Assembly: GCA_902565385.1 (NCBI GenBank)
Contig: CACFEW010000002.1
Location: 20,240 to 84,239 of the forward strand
DNA length: 64,000 nucleotides
Reading direction: 5' to 3'
From: an uncultured Pelagibacteraceae bacterium
GTDB lineage: Bacteria > Pseudomonadota > Alphaproteobacteria > Pelagibacterales > Pelagibacteraceae
In this document: positions 43,304 through 54,368 of the stretch, one piece after another
How the letters are laid out: each line of letters starts with the position of its first letter
Position numbering within the stretch: position 1 is the stretch's first letter
Translations under genes and position numbers: made by a program
Notes under the pieces: generated by a model
Databases searched by the model: none
Told to the model about the DNA's origin: nothing
What the model saw: only the letters and a program-made list of their open reading frames with translations

Positions 43304-44701
43304 ATGGAATATTATCTTAAATCTAGCAAACAGTATTATGAAAAAAATAGCGACTCAAGATTGAAATTTATAGAAAAAAAGAAATTTTTATTTCTGGAAA
43401 TTTCAAAATTCATAAATAATTGTATCAACAATTCTAAAGAAATTTTTTTATTTTGTGCAGGAAATTCTATAATATCTCAAAATATTAAATCAGAAAAAAT
43501 TAATATAAAAGAAATAAATAAAGATTATGAAAAAAATTATGATGAGAGTGTCATTTACAAAAATGACTTTGAAAAGAAAGATATTGAGAATTGTGATCAT
43601 TTAATCATAGCTGACTTGGAACATCAAAATAATCCTACTTTAAATTTGTTGAGACTTTCAAATTTAATCAATGATGATGCGCGAATCATAATCCTGTCTA
43701 AAAATTTTTTTTGGATGTTTATTATAAAAATACTTAAATTTTTTTTTAATTTTTCACCGAAGCAAAATAACTTTCTACCATCCTCTTACCTTGCAAACTT
43801 GTATTCTAGTTGTAACTTGGAAATTGTTAGATCTGAAAAAATTATTGCTTTACCAATTAAGATTCCTTTTATTACAAGCCTTTTCAATAAAATTTTTAGG
43901 TTACCAGTTTTAAATTGGTTTTGCATTTTGAATATTACTATTTTGAAAAAAATTAATACTCTTTCGAATAATCAAAATAAAAAAATTTCATTTATTGTTC
44001 CATGTAAAAATGAGGAAAAAAATATTCCTCTTTTTAAAAATCAGATAAATAATTTAAATGAAAATTTTGAATTTTTATTTGGAGATGACAATTCATCTGA
44101 TCAAACAAGAAAAGAGATTGATAAAATCAAAAAAGAAATTAAAAATAAAGAAATTAAATTTTATGAAGGACCAGGCATATGTAAAGCTCAAAATGTTTAT
44201 AAAGGAATTGAGTTCGCAAATGGAGAAATAATAGTAATTTACGATGCTGACCTTACAGTGAGTTTTGAAGATATTAATTTTGCAATAAGTATACTTAATA
44301 ATTCTAACGCAGATTTTATTAACTGTACAAGAATGATTTATCCACAGCAAGAAGGTGCTATGAAGAAATTCAATTTTTTAGGAAATAGTTTTTTTGCTTT
44401 TTTATTTAGTGTTTTATTCAAAAAAAAAATTACTGATACTTTATGTGGAACAAAAATTTTTTATAAGAAAGATTGGTATAAAATTAAAAAAGACATATCT
44501 AATTGGGGTGCTAAAGACTTATGGGGAGATTTTGACTTATTAATAAGTGCTTACAAAAATAACCTTAAAATTCTGGAGGTTCCAGTCACTTATTTTGAGA
44601 GAGCAGAAGGAGAAACTAAAATGACAAATGTTATTGCTAATGCAATGAGAATGTTTTGGATTGTAATTTATTCTTTTTATAAGTTAAGATTAAAAGACTA
44701 A
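43304..44701 (+). CDS. Two-domain protein: N-terminal SAM-methyltransferase-like region + C-terminal GT2 (DPM1-like) glycosyltransferase
   Basis: ISFIVPCKNEEKNIPLFKNQI, FGDDNSSDQT, VIYDADLTVSFEDI; ~230 aa N-terminal extension. Confidence 0.75.
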   Translation: MEYYLKSSKQYYEKNSDSRLKFIEKKKFLFLEISKFINNCINNSKEIFLFCAGNSIISQNIKSEKINIKEINKDYEKNYDESVIYKNDFEKKDIENCDHLIIADLEHQNNPTLNLLRLSNLINDDARIIILSKNFFWMFIIKILKFFFNFSPKQNNFLPSSYLANLYSSCNLEIVRSEKIIALPIKIPFITSLFNKIFRLPVLNWFCILNITILKKINTLSNNQNKKISFIVPCKNEEKNIPLFKNQINNLNENFEFLFGDDNSSDQTRKEIDKIKKEIKNKEIKFYEGPGICKAQNVYKGIEFANGEIIVIYDADLTVSFEDINFAISILNNSNADFINCTRMIYPQQEGAMKKFNFLGNSFFAFLFSVLFKKKITDTLCGTKIFYKKDWYKIKKDISNWGAKDLWGDFDLLISAYKNNLKILEVPVTYFERAEGETKMTNVIANAMRMFWIVIYSFYKLRLKD

Positions 44702-45678
44702 TTTCTCCTCAAAATTATATAAGAGATCAAATAAATAAATACATTTATTGTAATTAATATTATTAAATAACCGTGATTATTATAGAATTTTGATCCTATT
44801 ATGAAAATGTTTAAATTATAAAAATTTATAATTAAAGCTGTAATAATATTTGACAATAATTTCTTATCAATTTTTTTATTGAGCTTTTTGAATACCAATT
44901 GATGCAAATGCTCATTATCAGGTAACATTGGAGATTTATTTTTCAATTTCTTACGTATAATCGAAAAAAGTATCTCCATCGCTGGGTACCATAAAAGTAA
45001 AATAATAAAATAAGGTGATATTATATTGTTTGTTACGTGAAGTTTAATCAATAAATATGCAAACAAAAATCCTAAAAGGTATGATCCATTATCACCTAAA
45101 TATAATTTATTGAATAAATTTAAAATCAATAAAGTTAAAAGGATATAAATTAAAATTACACTATCAAACGTAAGATCAAATTTAAGAAAATGAAGTGAGC
45201 AAATTATCAAAAAATAATAACCCAATGATAAAGTATTTAAACCATCAATAAAATTTGATCCGTTTATCACTATCAAAATACAGAACGTTACAAATAAAAT
45301 ATTAAGAGTCTTATTTGATATAATTTTATCAAGTATATCTATTCTAGTATTTGTAATCTCTAATTCTCCAATTATAGCTAAAGAAAAGCAGATTATTATT
45401 TGAAATAAAAATCTTTTATTGGCAGATATTATTTTTTTAAGATCTGAGAGGAGACCTAAAACAAAAATACTAAAAAAACAAAAATAAATTAGTTCGTTAT
45501 CATTGAAAAAAAAATAGATATTAAAAACTAATAAAATTACACCTCCTGTTAAAGGGACGCTTTTTCTAGATGAAAATTTCTGATGCAAATCACCAGTGAA
45601 ACTTGGTAATAACTTCATTCTAAGAAATAACTCATTAATCAAGGTAGATATTAAAAAAATTATAACGAACTTTTCCAT
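44698..45678 (-). CDS. MraY/WecA-like undecaprenyl-phosphate glycosyl-1-phosphate transferase
   Basis: SVPLTGGVILL, NGSNFIDGLNTLSLG, YLGDNGSYLLGFLFA, PDNEHLHQLVFKK, multi-TM. Confidence 0.9.
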   Translation of the reverse strand: MEKFVIIFLISTLINELFLRMKLLPSFTGDLHQKFSSRKSVPLTGGVILLVFNIYFFFNDNELIYFCFFSIFVLGLLSDLKKIISANKRFLFQIIICFSLAIIGELEITNTRIDILDKIISNKTLNILFVTFCILIVINGSNFIDGLNTLSLGYYFLIICSLHFLKFDLTFDSVILIYILLTLLILNLFNKLYLGDNGSYLLGFLFAYLLIKLHVTNNIISPYFIILLLWYPAMEILFSIIRKKLKNKSPMLPDNEHLHQLVFKKLNKKIDKKLLSNIITALIINFYNLNIFIIGSKFYNNHGYLIILITINVFIYLISYIILRRN

Positions 45679-46424
45679 TATAAATTTTTTAAAAGATAAT
45701 TTTTAGACAATATAAACAAGCATATTAATGATTTGATTACGCCGTAATTCATATAATTTCTATAAACCTTATATCCATCAAAAATCTTTTGTAAAAAGTT
45801 CGAGGATAACGATCCTTTAGTTTTATACCAATAAGTTAAACATCTATTAAACGAAAAAATTTTATTACCAAGTTGTAAATGCTTTAACCAAAAAACAAAG
45901 TCTTCTTTAGTTTTTAATGATGGGAATTTCACTTTTTTTAAAATTTTTTTACTAATTATAGCTGTAGAAAGTCCAATATCACAAGAATTTATTAAATCAT
46001 TTACAGAATCAAAATTTCTAGCTTTTCTAATTTGTGAATTTAAAAGACCATTGTTTATAATTTTGTAATCAGTATGTGAAATCAAAATTTTTTTTTTAAT
46101 CATAAAATTTACTTGAGACTCTATTTTTTTTTTATGCCAAACATCATCAGCATCAACAAAAGCTATATATTCACCTTTACAAATTTTCATACCTTTATTT
46201 CTTGATTTTCCGACTCCTATATTTTTTAAATTGACCACAAATTTTACTCTTTTTTCTTTTAAGGTAATTGATTGAAGATACTTTAAATCTTTTTTATCTT
46301 TATCATCATAAATTATTATTATCTCTAAGTTCTTATAACTTTGATTAACAACAGAATTTAAAGTAGCTTTGATATATTGTTTTTTTTTATAATATGGAAT
46401 AATTACACTAATCAGTTTATTCAT
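45678..46424 (-). CDS. GT2 family glycosyltransferase
   Basis: ISVIIPYYKKKQYIKATLNSVVNQSYKNLEIIII, YIAFVDADDVW. Confidence 0.92.
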   Translation of the reverse strand: MNKLISVIIPYYKKKQYIKATLNSVVNQSYKNLEIIIIYDDKDKKDLKYLQSITLKEKRVKFVVNLKNIGVGKSRNKGMKICKGEYIAFVDADDVWHKKKIESQVNFMIKKKILISHTDYKIINNGLLNSQIRKARNFDSVNDLINSCDIGLSTAIISKKILKKVKFPSLKTKEDFVFWLKHLQLGNKIFSFNRCLTYWYKTKGSLSSNFLQKIFDGYKVYRNYMNYGVIKSLICLFILSKNYLLKNL

Positions 46425-46475
46425 ATAAAAATTAGAAATTTATAAAAAATATTAGATTACTATAACTTACTTTAA

Positions 46476-47579
46476 ATGACACATAAAAAATTAATCGTTT
46501 TTATGCCTTCAATAGAAATGGGTGGGGTCGAAAAAAACTTATTTATTATTTCAAATTATCTAAGCTTAAAATTTAAAGAAACTACACTTATTACTTCATC
46601 ATCAAACACAAAAAAATTTGGAAAAAAGGTTAAAATTGTAAGTTTTGATTTACTCAGTAATATTTTTAAATTTAGAAGTTTAAAGATTTTGATAAGCTGT
46701 ATTTTACTAATTAAAGAAATCATTAAGAATAAATTTCAGGATGTTACTATCCTAAGTTTCCAGGCAAATATATATTCGATTTTAATTGCTAAAATTTTTA
46801 AAAAAAAGATAATTGTTAGATTAAATTCTTCGCCTACAGGTTGGTTAAAAAATTCATTAAAAAGAAAGATATTTACAAAGATTTATTCTTTATCAAATTT
46901 AATTATTGTAAATAGTCGAGAATTCAGAAATGAAATTAAAAAAAAATTATATTTAAAATCAATATGTATTTATAATCCATTAGATAAAGAAAAAATAGTA
47001 AAAAAAGCAAAAATAAATTTTAAAAAAAATCCTTATAAGATCAAAAATTCATTAAAACTAATTAGTGTTGGTAGATTAGTTGATCAAAAAGATCATTTAA
47101 CATTATTTAGATCAATTAATAATATCAAAAATAAAATCAAAGTTGAATTAATTTTAATAGGCCAAGGAAAAAATGAAATTCTCTTAAATAATTATATCAA
47201 GATTAATAAACTTGAAAAAAATATAAAAATTTTAGGTTATAAAAAAAATCCCTATCCATTTATTAAATATTCTAATGTTCTAGTGTTAACATCAAAATAC
47301 GAGGGGTTACCAAATGTCTTATTAGAAGCAATTGCATTAAAAAGGTTTGTAATTTCGAGCGATTGTCCAACTGGACCAAAAGAAATTCTGGATAATGGAA
47401 AAGGTGGAATGTTATTTAGAACTGGAAATTATAAAGACTTATCTAAAAAGATTATTCTATACAAGAACCAAACCAAGGTAATTAAAAGAAAAATTAATCA
47501 CGCTTATTCATTATTAAAAAAATATGACTCAGAAAAAAACTTAAATTTATATTATAAAAATCTTATTAAATTAAATTAA
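46476..47579 (+). CDS. GT4 family glycosyltransferase
   Basis: ISVGRLVDQKDHLTLFRSI, VLTSKYEGLPNVLLEAIALKRFVISSDCPTGPKEIL. Confidence 0.93.
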   Translation: MTHKKLIVFMPSIEMGGVEKNLFIISNYLSLKFKETTLITSSSNTKKFGKKVKIVSFDLLSNIFKFRSLKILISCILLIKEIIKNKFQDVTILSFQANIYSILIAKIFKKKIIVRLNSSPTGWLKNSLKRKIFTKIYSLSNLIIVNSREFRNEIKKKLYLKSICIYNPLDKEKIVKKAKINFKKNPYKIKNSLKLISVGRLVDQKDHLTLFRSINNIKNKIKVELILIGQGKNEILLNNYIKINKLEKNIKILGYKKNPYPFIKYSNVLVLTSKYEGLPNVLLEAIALKRFVISSDCPTGPKEILDNGKGGMLFRTGNYKDLSKKIILYKNQTKVIKRKINHAYSLLKKYDSEKNLNLYYKNLIKLN

Positions 47580-47662
47580 AATTTCTGATAATTTTTTAAC
47601 TTTACTCTTATCTTTTTTATATAAACAAAACTTTTAAGATGAAATAACCAAATAACGATTTT

Positions 47663-49330
47663 TTATCTTTCAAAAAAAATATAATTATTAATTACCCTGA
47701 TTTTTCTAGGAGTATTTGAGCAAGGTGTAGGGGTTGCCCAGCAATACCCATTGGTTGTATACATGTAAGTTTCATTTTCAAAACTAAAACTTTCATATTT
47801 TTTATCAATTACAGTATAAAATGGAAAATTATCAAATTTATATTGATCGTTTCGATTAAATTCTAATTCTAATCTTAAAACATTTTTTGTATTAAAAATG
47901 ATTATTATAAGAATAATAAAAAAGTTAGTTATTTTATTAATATTAACTTTAGTGTTTTTAATAGAATAAAAAAACAAAAATATCGATGTTAAAAAAATCG
48001 TCACAGGTAAATACCCTCCATATCTTAAAGATGGATGTTTAAAAAACCAGATTAATAGTGCTAAAGAGCCTATAAAAATCAATATTTTTCTAACTTTGAC
48101 TAAATCATCCTTTAAATTAAGTTTTTTGTTAAAACTGAAAAATATAATTAAATTAATCAAAATAACTATAAAAAAGAAATCTGATACTTTGCCTACGAAA
48201 TAATTTTTGTACCAGTTGGTGACCCAGTTTAAACCTTTGATGTACTCATTCAAATTTTCGACTTGAAAGTTTGGGCTAGCTCCAGCTTTTGCCCACGATT
48301 CAAGCCAAATATCATTTCTAATAACTTCCTGTGAGTCTAAGGACCAAAAAAACTTATCTCCTATACAAGTAATTTCGACTGGATATATTACACAACCAGT
48401 ATTTATAAAATTATGAATAATAAATAAACTAATAAAAAATAAATAACAAATAATTGCATTTAAATTGAGATTCTTATTCTTTAATGGGTTTAACTTTAAT
48501 TGATAGAAAACAAAAGGTATCAATAAAAAATAAATTAAAAAATAAACCTTAAATGATAAAACTATAAATAGTAAAAAAATATTAAAATATAAATTTACAA
48601 TTTTTTTATCAATTATTAAAATATTTATGAAATTTATAATTATAACAAGCAAAATAATTTGACCAGCAATATCTGTTCCATATTCTGAAAGTCTGGTGAA
48701 TTTAGTATTTATTATTGTTAAAAATATTAATGATAATAAAAAAATTATATTCTTCTTTTTTAGATTTTTTATAAGATTATCTAATAATATATAATTTACA
48801 AAAATTAGTATTAAGTAGTTGGGTAAATTAAATAAAAAGTACTTTAACCAAGGTAAAAATTTTAATGAATTTAAAAAAAGTAAAGCTGAATGATGTCTGT
48901 AACCATAATTTAGAAGGCCCATACCAAATGAAACTTTGTTTTCAGATAAATTTAAGGCGAAAGGTAAATGATAATAAGGAAAGTCGTCATGATTTTTGGA
49001 AATTATGAAGAATAAAAAAGTGAAAATCGTAATTAAAAATAATAACCTCAAATTTTGATAATCAATTTTTTTTTTATCAAAAAAAAATAAGAATAAACCT
49101 ATAGTTAAAATCAATACATTATGTAACGAATTGTGTGGTATAAAAAAACTAGTAAAATATGATAGCACTATAAGAAAAAAAATTCCTAATAAGCCTAATT
49201 GACCATAATTAACAATAGATTCACCTTTAAATATTAAATTATTAAAAAATTTTCCGTAACCAATATAAGAAAGCCCAAATAATAAAATTAATAAAAAAAT
49301 TGATATTATTTCAAAAAAATGAATTATCAT
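47663..49330 (-). CDS. Polytopic membrane protein (GT-C-like or LIC_10190-like)
   Basis: Many TM segments; motifs DDFPYYHLPFALNLSENK; in polysaccharide island. Confidence 0.6.
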   Translation of the reverse strand: MIIHFFEIISIFLLILLFGLSYIGYGKFFNNLIFKGESIVNYGQLGLLGIFFLIVLSYFTSFFIPHNSLHNVLILTIGLFLFFFDKKKIDYQNLRLLFLITIFTFLFFIISKNHDDFPYYHLPFALNLSENKVSFGMGLLNYGYRHHSALLFLNSLKFLPWLKYFLFNLPNYLILIFVNYILLDNLIKNLKKKNIIFLLSLIFLTIINTKFTRLSEYGTDIAGQIILLVIIINFINILIIDKKIVNLYFNIFLLFIVLSFKVYFLIYFLLIPFVFYQLKLNPLKNKNLNLNAIICYLFFISLFIIHNFINTGCVIYPVEITCIGDKFFWSLDSQEVIRNDIWLESWAKAGASPNFQVENLNEYIKGLNWVTNWYKNYFVGKVSDFFFIVILINLIIFFSFNKKLNLKDDLVKVRKILIFIGSLALLIWFFKHPSLRYGGYLPVTIFLTSIFLFFYSIKNTKVNINKITNFFIILIIIIFNTKNVLRLELEFNRNDQYKFDNFPFYTVIDKKYESFSFENETYMYTTNGYCWATPTPCSNTPRKIRVINNYIFFER

Positions 49331-50628
49331 ATGGCTTTAATATACTAATGAATTTTATTATCAAAGATATAAATCAACTAAATAAAATTACTATAACAGA
49401 TAGAATTACACTGTTGATTTACTCTTTTATTCCGATCTTTCTTATAATTGGTACTGGTGTAAGTGAATTAGCTATTATAATTTTAAGTTTAAAATTTACT
49501 ATAGACTTTCTATTTCTAAAAAAAATAAAATTTCATAATAAAGAACTTATTTATTTTTTATTATTGATCTATTTATCATTAATTATTAATTCGTATTTTT
49601 CTGTAAATTCTGAAAATTCTTTTTTAAGAAATATTTTTTTTTTTAAATATATAATTTTTATAATAGGTACTATAGATTTTTTTTCAAAAAGAGAGTTAGC
49701 TTTTACTTTGGTTATAAAAATTTGGACAATAATCTTAATTGTATTTTCAATTGATCTTTTTATTCAATTCTTCACACAAAAAAATATGATTGGTATTGAG
49801 TCACCGTTAAAATACCATCGCCTATCAGGCTTTATGGGTGATGAATTGAAAGCGGGAGCGTTGATTTTATCATTTTGTTTTATCATCTCAGGTTATTTTA
49901 TAAATCATAATCAATATAAACTGAGTGGTTTAATTTTGCTTTTTCTTTTTTTAATGACAATTTTTATTACAGGAGATAGATCAAATTTTTTTAAATCAAT
50001 ATTGATAGTCTCTTTTTTAATATTTTTTATAGATAAAAAACATATAAAGCAAATAATAGGATTATTTTTAATTTCCATAAGTCTTATCATAATAATTATT
50101 TCGACTCATCATGTATTTAAAGAAAGATTTCAAAATAAAATATTTAATGAATTAAAACAGAACGAATTTAATATTAACAAGTTTATTAAACAAACTGAAT
50201 ATGGAAAAATTTATAATTCTGCTTATGAGTTATTTCTAGAAAAAAAAGTATTTGGAGTTGGAAATAAAAATTATAGAATTTTATGTGAAAAAGATTATAA
50301 AAATAAATATTCATTTAAAAAAGAGATTAAAAATTCAAGATGTAATACTCACCCACACCAAATTTACTATGAAATTTTATCAGAACATGGAATATTTGGC
50401 TTAACAATTCTGATTATTTGTTTACTAGGTTTTATTTATACAAATTTTGTATTTGTTTTTAAAAAAAGAAATTTTTTATCAATTTCACTTTTTTTTTCAA
50501 TTCTAATAGTCTTTATACCTTTATTACCTGGAGGTAGTTTCTTTACAAGTTTCAATGCAACAATGTTTTGGCTTAATGTTAGTTTTTATTATTCATACAA
50601 AAATTTATGTATCAAAAGAAAATATTAA
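49300..50628 (+). CDS. O-antigen ligase / Wzy-like polymerase family protein
   Basis: Multi-TM; GVGNKNYRILC...CNTHPHQIYYEILSEHGIFGLTILI (Wzy_C loop); likely start ATG ~49348. Confidence 0.85.
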   Translation: MILFQKNELSYGFNILMNFIIKDINQLNKITITDRITLLIYSFIPIFLIIGTGVSELAIIILSLKFTIDFLFLKKIKFHNKELIYFLLLIYLSLIINSYFSVNSENSFLRNIFFFKYIIFIIGTIDFFSKRELAFTLVIKIWTIILIVFSIDLFIQFFTQKNMIGIESPLKYHRLSGFMGDELKAGALILSFCFIISGYFINHNQYKLSGLILLFLFLMTIFITGDRSNFFKSILIVSFLIFFIDKKHIKQIIGLFLISISLIIIIISTHHVFKERFQNKIFNELKQNEFNINKFIKQTEYGKIYNSAYELFLEKKVFGVGNKNYRILCEKDYKNKYSFKKEIKNSRCNTHPHQIYYEILSEHGIFGLTILIICLLGFIYTNFVFVFKKRNFLSISLFFSILIVFIPLLPGGSFFTSFNATMFWLNVSFYYSYKNLCIKRKY

Positions 50629-51400
50629 TTATTTTCGTAATATAATAGTCTAAAGTTCTAATTTTTTTTTTATTCACATTTTCATAATAATCAAAACCTT
50701 CAAGTCTTCTTTTTAACCAATTAGAATTAAACAATGAAAAATTTTTATTACTTTCATTGTCATCATGTTGAAAATAATAGGTTAATTCATTGTTTAGAAA
50801 AAATGTGTTTTTTCTAAATTGGTCTGATAAGGCTGCAATTCTAAAGTCTAGAGTTGTTAAAGGAAATTTCTTTTTAAAAAGTTTACCAATATTTTTTTGA
50901 ATAGTTTTTCTTTTTACTGAGATACAACTTTGAGGGGGAAATAAAGGCCATTTATTTTCCCTAAAGCTGTAATTTTTTAAATTCCTACTAATTATACCTT
51001 TAAGATTTATTATTTTAGGTCGATCAAATACAAAATCCAAATTTTTATATCTTGAAAAATAATAATCAATTTTTGATAGTTTATTTTTTTTTAAATAATC
51101 ATCTGAGTCAAGAAAACATATAATTTCACCTCTTGATTTAATGAAACCATGATAATAACTATTAAGCTGATAATATGTATTAAATTTTGAAATATTCTTT
51201 TTTTTTTTTGTTTTAATCAGTTTTAATTTTTTTTTAAATTCTTTAACTATTGCTAGAGAGCTATCTGTTGAATTATCATCAATGAAAATTATTTCAAAAG
51301 GACTTTTCGTATTTTGTGATAGACATGAATTAATACATCTCCTCAAATATTTTTCACCATTATAATTAGCAATTAATATTGAAATTTTTATTTTTTTCAT
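50612..51400 (-). CDS. GT2 family glycosyltransferase
   Basis: ISILIANYNGEKYLRRCINSCLSQ, IIFIDDNSTDSSL, IICFLDSDDYL. Confidence 0.92.
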   Translation of the reverse strand: MKKIKISILIANYNGEKYLRRCINSCLSQNTKSPFEIIFIDDNSTDSSLAIVKEFKKKLKLIKTKKKKNISKFNTYYQLNSYYHGFIKSRGEIICFLDSDDYLKKNKLSKIDYYFSRYKNLDFVFDRPKIINLKGIISRNLKNYSFRENKWPLFPPQSCISVKRKTIQKNIGKLFKKKFPLTTLDFRIAALSDQFRKNTFFLNNELTYYFQHDDNESNKNFSLFNSNWLKRRLEGFDYYENVNKKKIRTLDYYITKIINIFF

Positions 51401-51425
51401 TTAACTTCTTTTAACTTACACTAAC

Positions 51426-52550
51426 ATGTATTCCAAAAAAAAAGTTAGATTATTTATTTTCCAACCTTACCCAAAATTTGGAGGAGCTGATAGATCTATA
51501 ATTAAATTAATCAATGGATTAAATTTTGATGATATTACACTTATTAGTTTATCAAAATGTTATTATAGTCGATATTTAAATAAAAAGATTCAATACAAAA
51601 TTTTGAAAAGTAGTAGAACTCTTTATTGCATTTTCGAATTAAGAAAATTTATCCAAGAAAGAATTTCTGAAAAAAATTCTAAAAAAAACATAATTATTTC
51701 TAATCAAAATTTTGCAAATATTGTAACAATTATTTCACTTAAAAAGATAACAGAGATAAAAAAGATACTTATAGAAAGAAATCATCTAGATGAATTAAGA
51801 TTTTATAAAAATATTAAAGATTATATTAAAAAAAAGATTATGTTGATTTTGATCAAGATTTATTACTCAAAAAGTGATGCCGTTGTAGGCATTAGTAGAA
51901 AATTAAGTATAGATCTAGAAAATTTCATTAATTCAAAAGTTACAACTATATATAATCCATCCCTTGAGGATAAAATTATAAGAAATAATAAAGAAAAAAA
52001 ATTAAAGATAAAAAAAAATAAAAAGATAATTTTAAATGTTGGTTTTTTTGAAAAGCAAAAAGATCAAATCACTATTTTAAAATCAATTAGTATTTTAAAA
52101 AATCATTATAAAAATTTTTTACTAGTTCTCATTGGTCGGGGCTCTGAATACAAAAATTTAAAAAGATTTATTAGGGAAAATAATCTAAACAAATTTGTAA
52201 AAATTTATAAAAACATAGAAAATCCAAAATTATTTTATAAAAAAGCCGATTTATTTATATTAAGTTCAATCTATGAAGGCCTGGGAAATGTCTTGGTTGA
52301 AGCTCTAAAAAACAATTGTCCAGTTATTACATCAAGCTGTAATTCTGGACCAATGGAAATCATTGGAAATGGTAAATATGGTGATTTTTTTTTACCACGG
52401 GATCATAAAACGTTAACAAAAAAAATTTTAAACCATTTTCATAATCCAGAACGATTAAAGAAAAAGTTAAAAATACCATCAAATCATTTAGAAAAATTTT
52501 CACTAAAAAAAAATATAGATAATTTCAGTGAGTTATTTAGAAAAGTATAA
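51426..52550 (+). CDS. GT4 family glycosyltransferase
   Basis: PKFGGADRSIIKLI, LNVGFFEKQKDQITILKSI, ILSSIYEGLGNVLVEALKNNCPVITSSCNSGPMEI. Confidence 0.93.
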   Translation: MYSKKKVRLFIFQPYPKFGGADRSIIKLINGLNFDDITLISLSKCYYSRYLNKKIQYKILKSSRTLYCIFELRKFIQERISEKNSKKNIIISNQNFANIVTIISLKKITEIKKILIERNHLDELRFYKNIKDYIKKKIMLILIKIYYSKSDAVVGISRKLSIDLENFINSKVTTIYNPSLEDKIIRNNKEKKLKIKKNKKIILNVGFFEKQKDQITILKSISILKNHYKNFLLVLIGRGSEYKNLKRFIRENNLNKFVKIYKNIENPKLFYKKADLFILSSIYEGLGNVLVEALKNNCPVITSSCNSGPMEIIGNGKYGDFFLPRDHKTLTKKILNHFHNPERLKKKLKIPSNHLEKFSLKKNIDNFSELFRKV

Positions 52551-52552
52551 TC

Positions 52553-53659
52553 TTAATTTATTATCTCTTGAATTTTTTTTAAAAAATAATCTTTTCCTTT
52601 TGAAGAATGACAATCTTTTAAAATGTCTCTAGAGTTGTTAACTAATTTTTTTCTTAAATTAATATCATTTATTAATGTTTCTAAGTTATGGTTTAAATTT
52701 TTAAAATCTAAATCATAGGATAAATAAGTTTCACCATCATGATAAATGTTTGGCCACGTCTCAATATTAGACATGTCAGCTGTCATAAATGCTGCTCCAC
52801 ATAGAGTTGCTTCAAATTCTCTATAACATACCTCTCCCCAGCCGTATGCTCCTACAGATACTTTGGAATTCCTCAAAACTTGATAATATTTTTTTTTATT
52901 AAATCTGCCATCAATAATTTTATTATTACTTCTAAAGTCTTTTAAGAGTTCCTTAAGTTTTATTCTTTGATAACCTACAGAAATTCTATAAAAATTAGTA
53001 TTCATCAAAGAAAAAAAATCATTTTTATTCTTATCATCATTCCAACTTTGATAAAAAGGTAATTTCATTTTGAAATTTTTTTGATTTAAATATTTAAATT
53101 TTATTAGTTCAGAAAAGTAATCTAATTTTGTAAAATTTATATAATCAAAGAAAAATGCAACGCCCAAATTCCATCCTAATATCAATTTTGAAAGATGTGA
53201 ACTATCAAGTAGTTCTTGATCATACTCCTCAGAGTCTTTTAAATCGTATTTTTTAATGTAATGATCGGTATAAAATCTACCTCCCCTTAGCATTTTAAAA
53301 TATGTTTTTTTATCTTTATAAAATTGTTTTTTTATATATTTTTTTACAAATGGAAGAACTTCAAATTGAGTTGTACCAGCACTATCTCTCATATCAAACC
53401 AATACAAATTTTTATTTTTCAAAAATAATTTTTTTAATATATTTGTATTTACTCGATTATTAATTTTTTGGAATGATCTTGAATTTAAGAACAAGTGATC
53501 AGCGTTAAAAAATTTTTCATTCATGGATGAAAAAAAATTTACCTCAATATTATGATCTGATAATTCCTCCTGAAAAATAAAGAACCAATTCCAAAAACCA
53601 TAATATAAACCTAATTTTCTAGCTTCTTCATTTATCAAAATGTTTATTTTTTGTTTCAT
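52553..53659 (-). CDS. Glycosyltransferase-like protein (GT-B group 1-like C-terminus)
   Basis: VSVGAYGWGEVCYREFEATLCGAAFMTADMSNIETWPNIYHDGETYLSYD. Confidence 0.65.
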   Translation of the reverse strand: MKQKINILINEEARKLGLYYGFWNWFFIFQEELSDHNIEVNFFSSMNEKFFNADHLFLNSRSFQKINNRVNTNILKKLFLKNKNLYWFDMRDSAGTTQFEVLPFVKKYIKKQFYKDKKTYFKMLRGGRFYTDHYIKKYDLKDSEEYDQELLDSSHLSKLILGWNLGVAFFFDYINFTKLDYFSELIKFKYLNQKNFKMKLPFYQSWNDDKNKNDFFSLMNTNFYRISVGYQRIKLKELLKDFRSNNKIIDGRFNKKKYYQVLRNSKVSVGAYGWGEVCYREFEATLCGAAFMTADMSNIETWPNIYHDGETYLSYDLDFKNLNHNLETLINDINLRKKLVNNSRDILKDCHSSKGKDYFLKKIQEIIN

Positions 53660-53700
53660 AATGAATATTTTTACATATAAATTATTTATTCATATATTAA

Positions 53701-54360
53701 ATGATTAGTAAAATAATAAATTTTTCGATTTATATTTTGAGATATTTCTCAATAATCAATTCAAATTATGAAGTCTCAAGCTCTATCAATTTTGGTTCAA
53801 AAATTTCAAATGATTATTTCAAAAGAATATTAAAAATTTCTAAATTTTATTTTGAGTATGGATCAGGGAGTAGCACTCTTCTTGCAAAGAAGTTAAATAA
53901 AAAGTTTATTTCTGTAGAGACCGATAAAAGTTTTTACTCCTTTTTGAAAAATAAAGGAATTAATCAGATTATCTATTCTGACATTGGACCGACAAAATAT
54001 TATTCAATACCAATACTACCAACATTTATTATAAAAAAAAAAGTAAAAGAATATGCCTATCAAATAAGTTCTATGAGTAACAATTTTAAATTTTTTCCTG
54101 ATTTAATATTAATTGACGGAAGATTTAGAGTTTATGTTGCAATACAAGTTATAATTTTTTGTATTAAAAATATTAAATATAATAAAACTGTAATTATTAT
54201 CGATGATTTTAAATTTAGAAAAGAATATTACATACTAAAAAAATTAATTAAGATTAAGTTAGTCGGTAGATTTGGTGTAATTGAAATTACAAAAAAAGAC
54301 AGAATTAACCTAAATGAAGCAAAAAAACTATCTAAGAAATTTATTTTGTATCATCTTTGA
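53701..54360 (+). CDS. SAM-dependent methyltransferase-like protein
   Basis: YFEYGSGSSTLLAKKLNKKFISVETDKSFY, PDLILIDGRFRVYVA. Confidence 0.55.
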   Translation: MISKIINFSIYILRYFSIINSNYEVSSSINFGSKISNDYFKRILKISKFYFEYGSGSSTLLAKKLNKKFISVETDKSFYSFLKNKGINQIIYSDIGPTKYYSIPILPTFIIKKKVKEYAYQISSMSNNFKFFPDLILIDGRFRVYVAIQVIIFCIKNIKYNKTVIIIDDFKFRKEYYILKKLIKIKLVGRFGVIEITKKDRINLNEAKKLSKKFILYHL

Positions 54361-54368
54361 GAGGTTTT

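Noticed and set aside
49300-49347. 31-bp divergent overlap of the membrane protein (47663-49330) and the O-antigen ligase (49300-50628)
   Set aside because: Likely start-codon overextension; ATG at 49348 gives a normal ligase N-terminus without overlap
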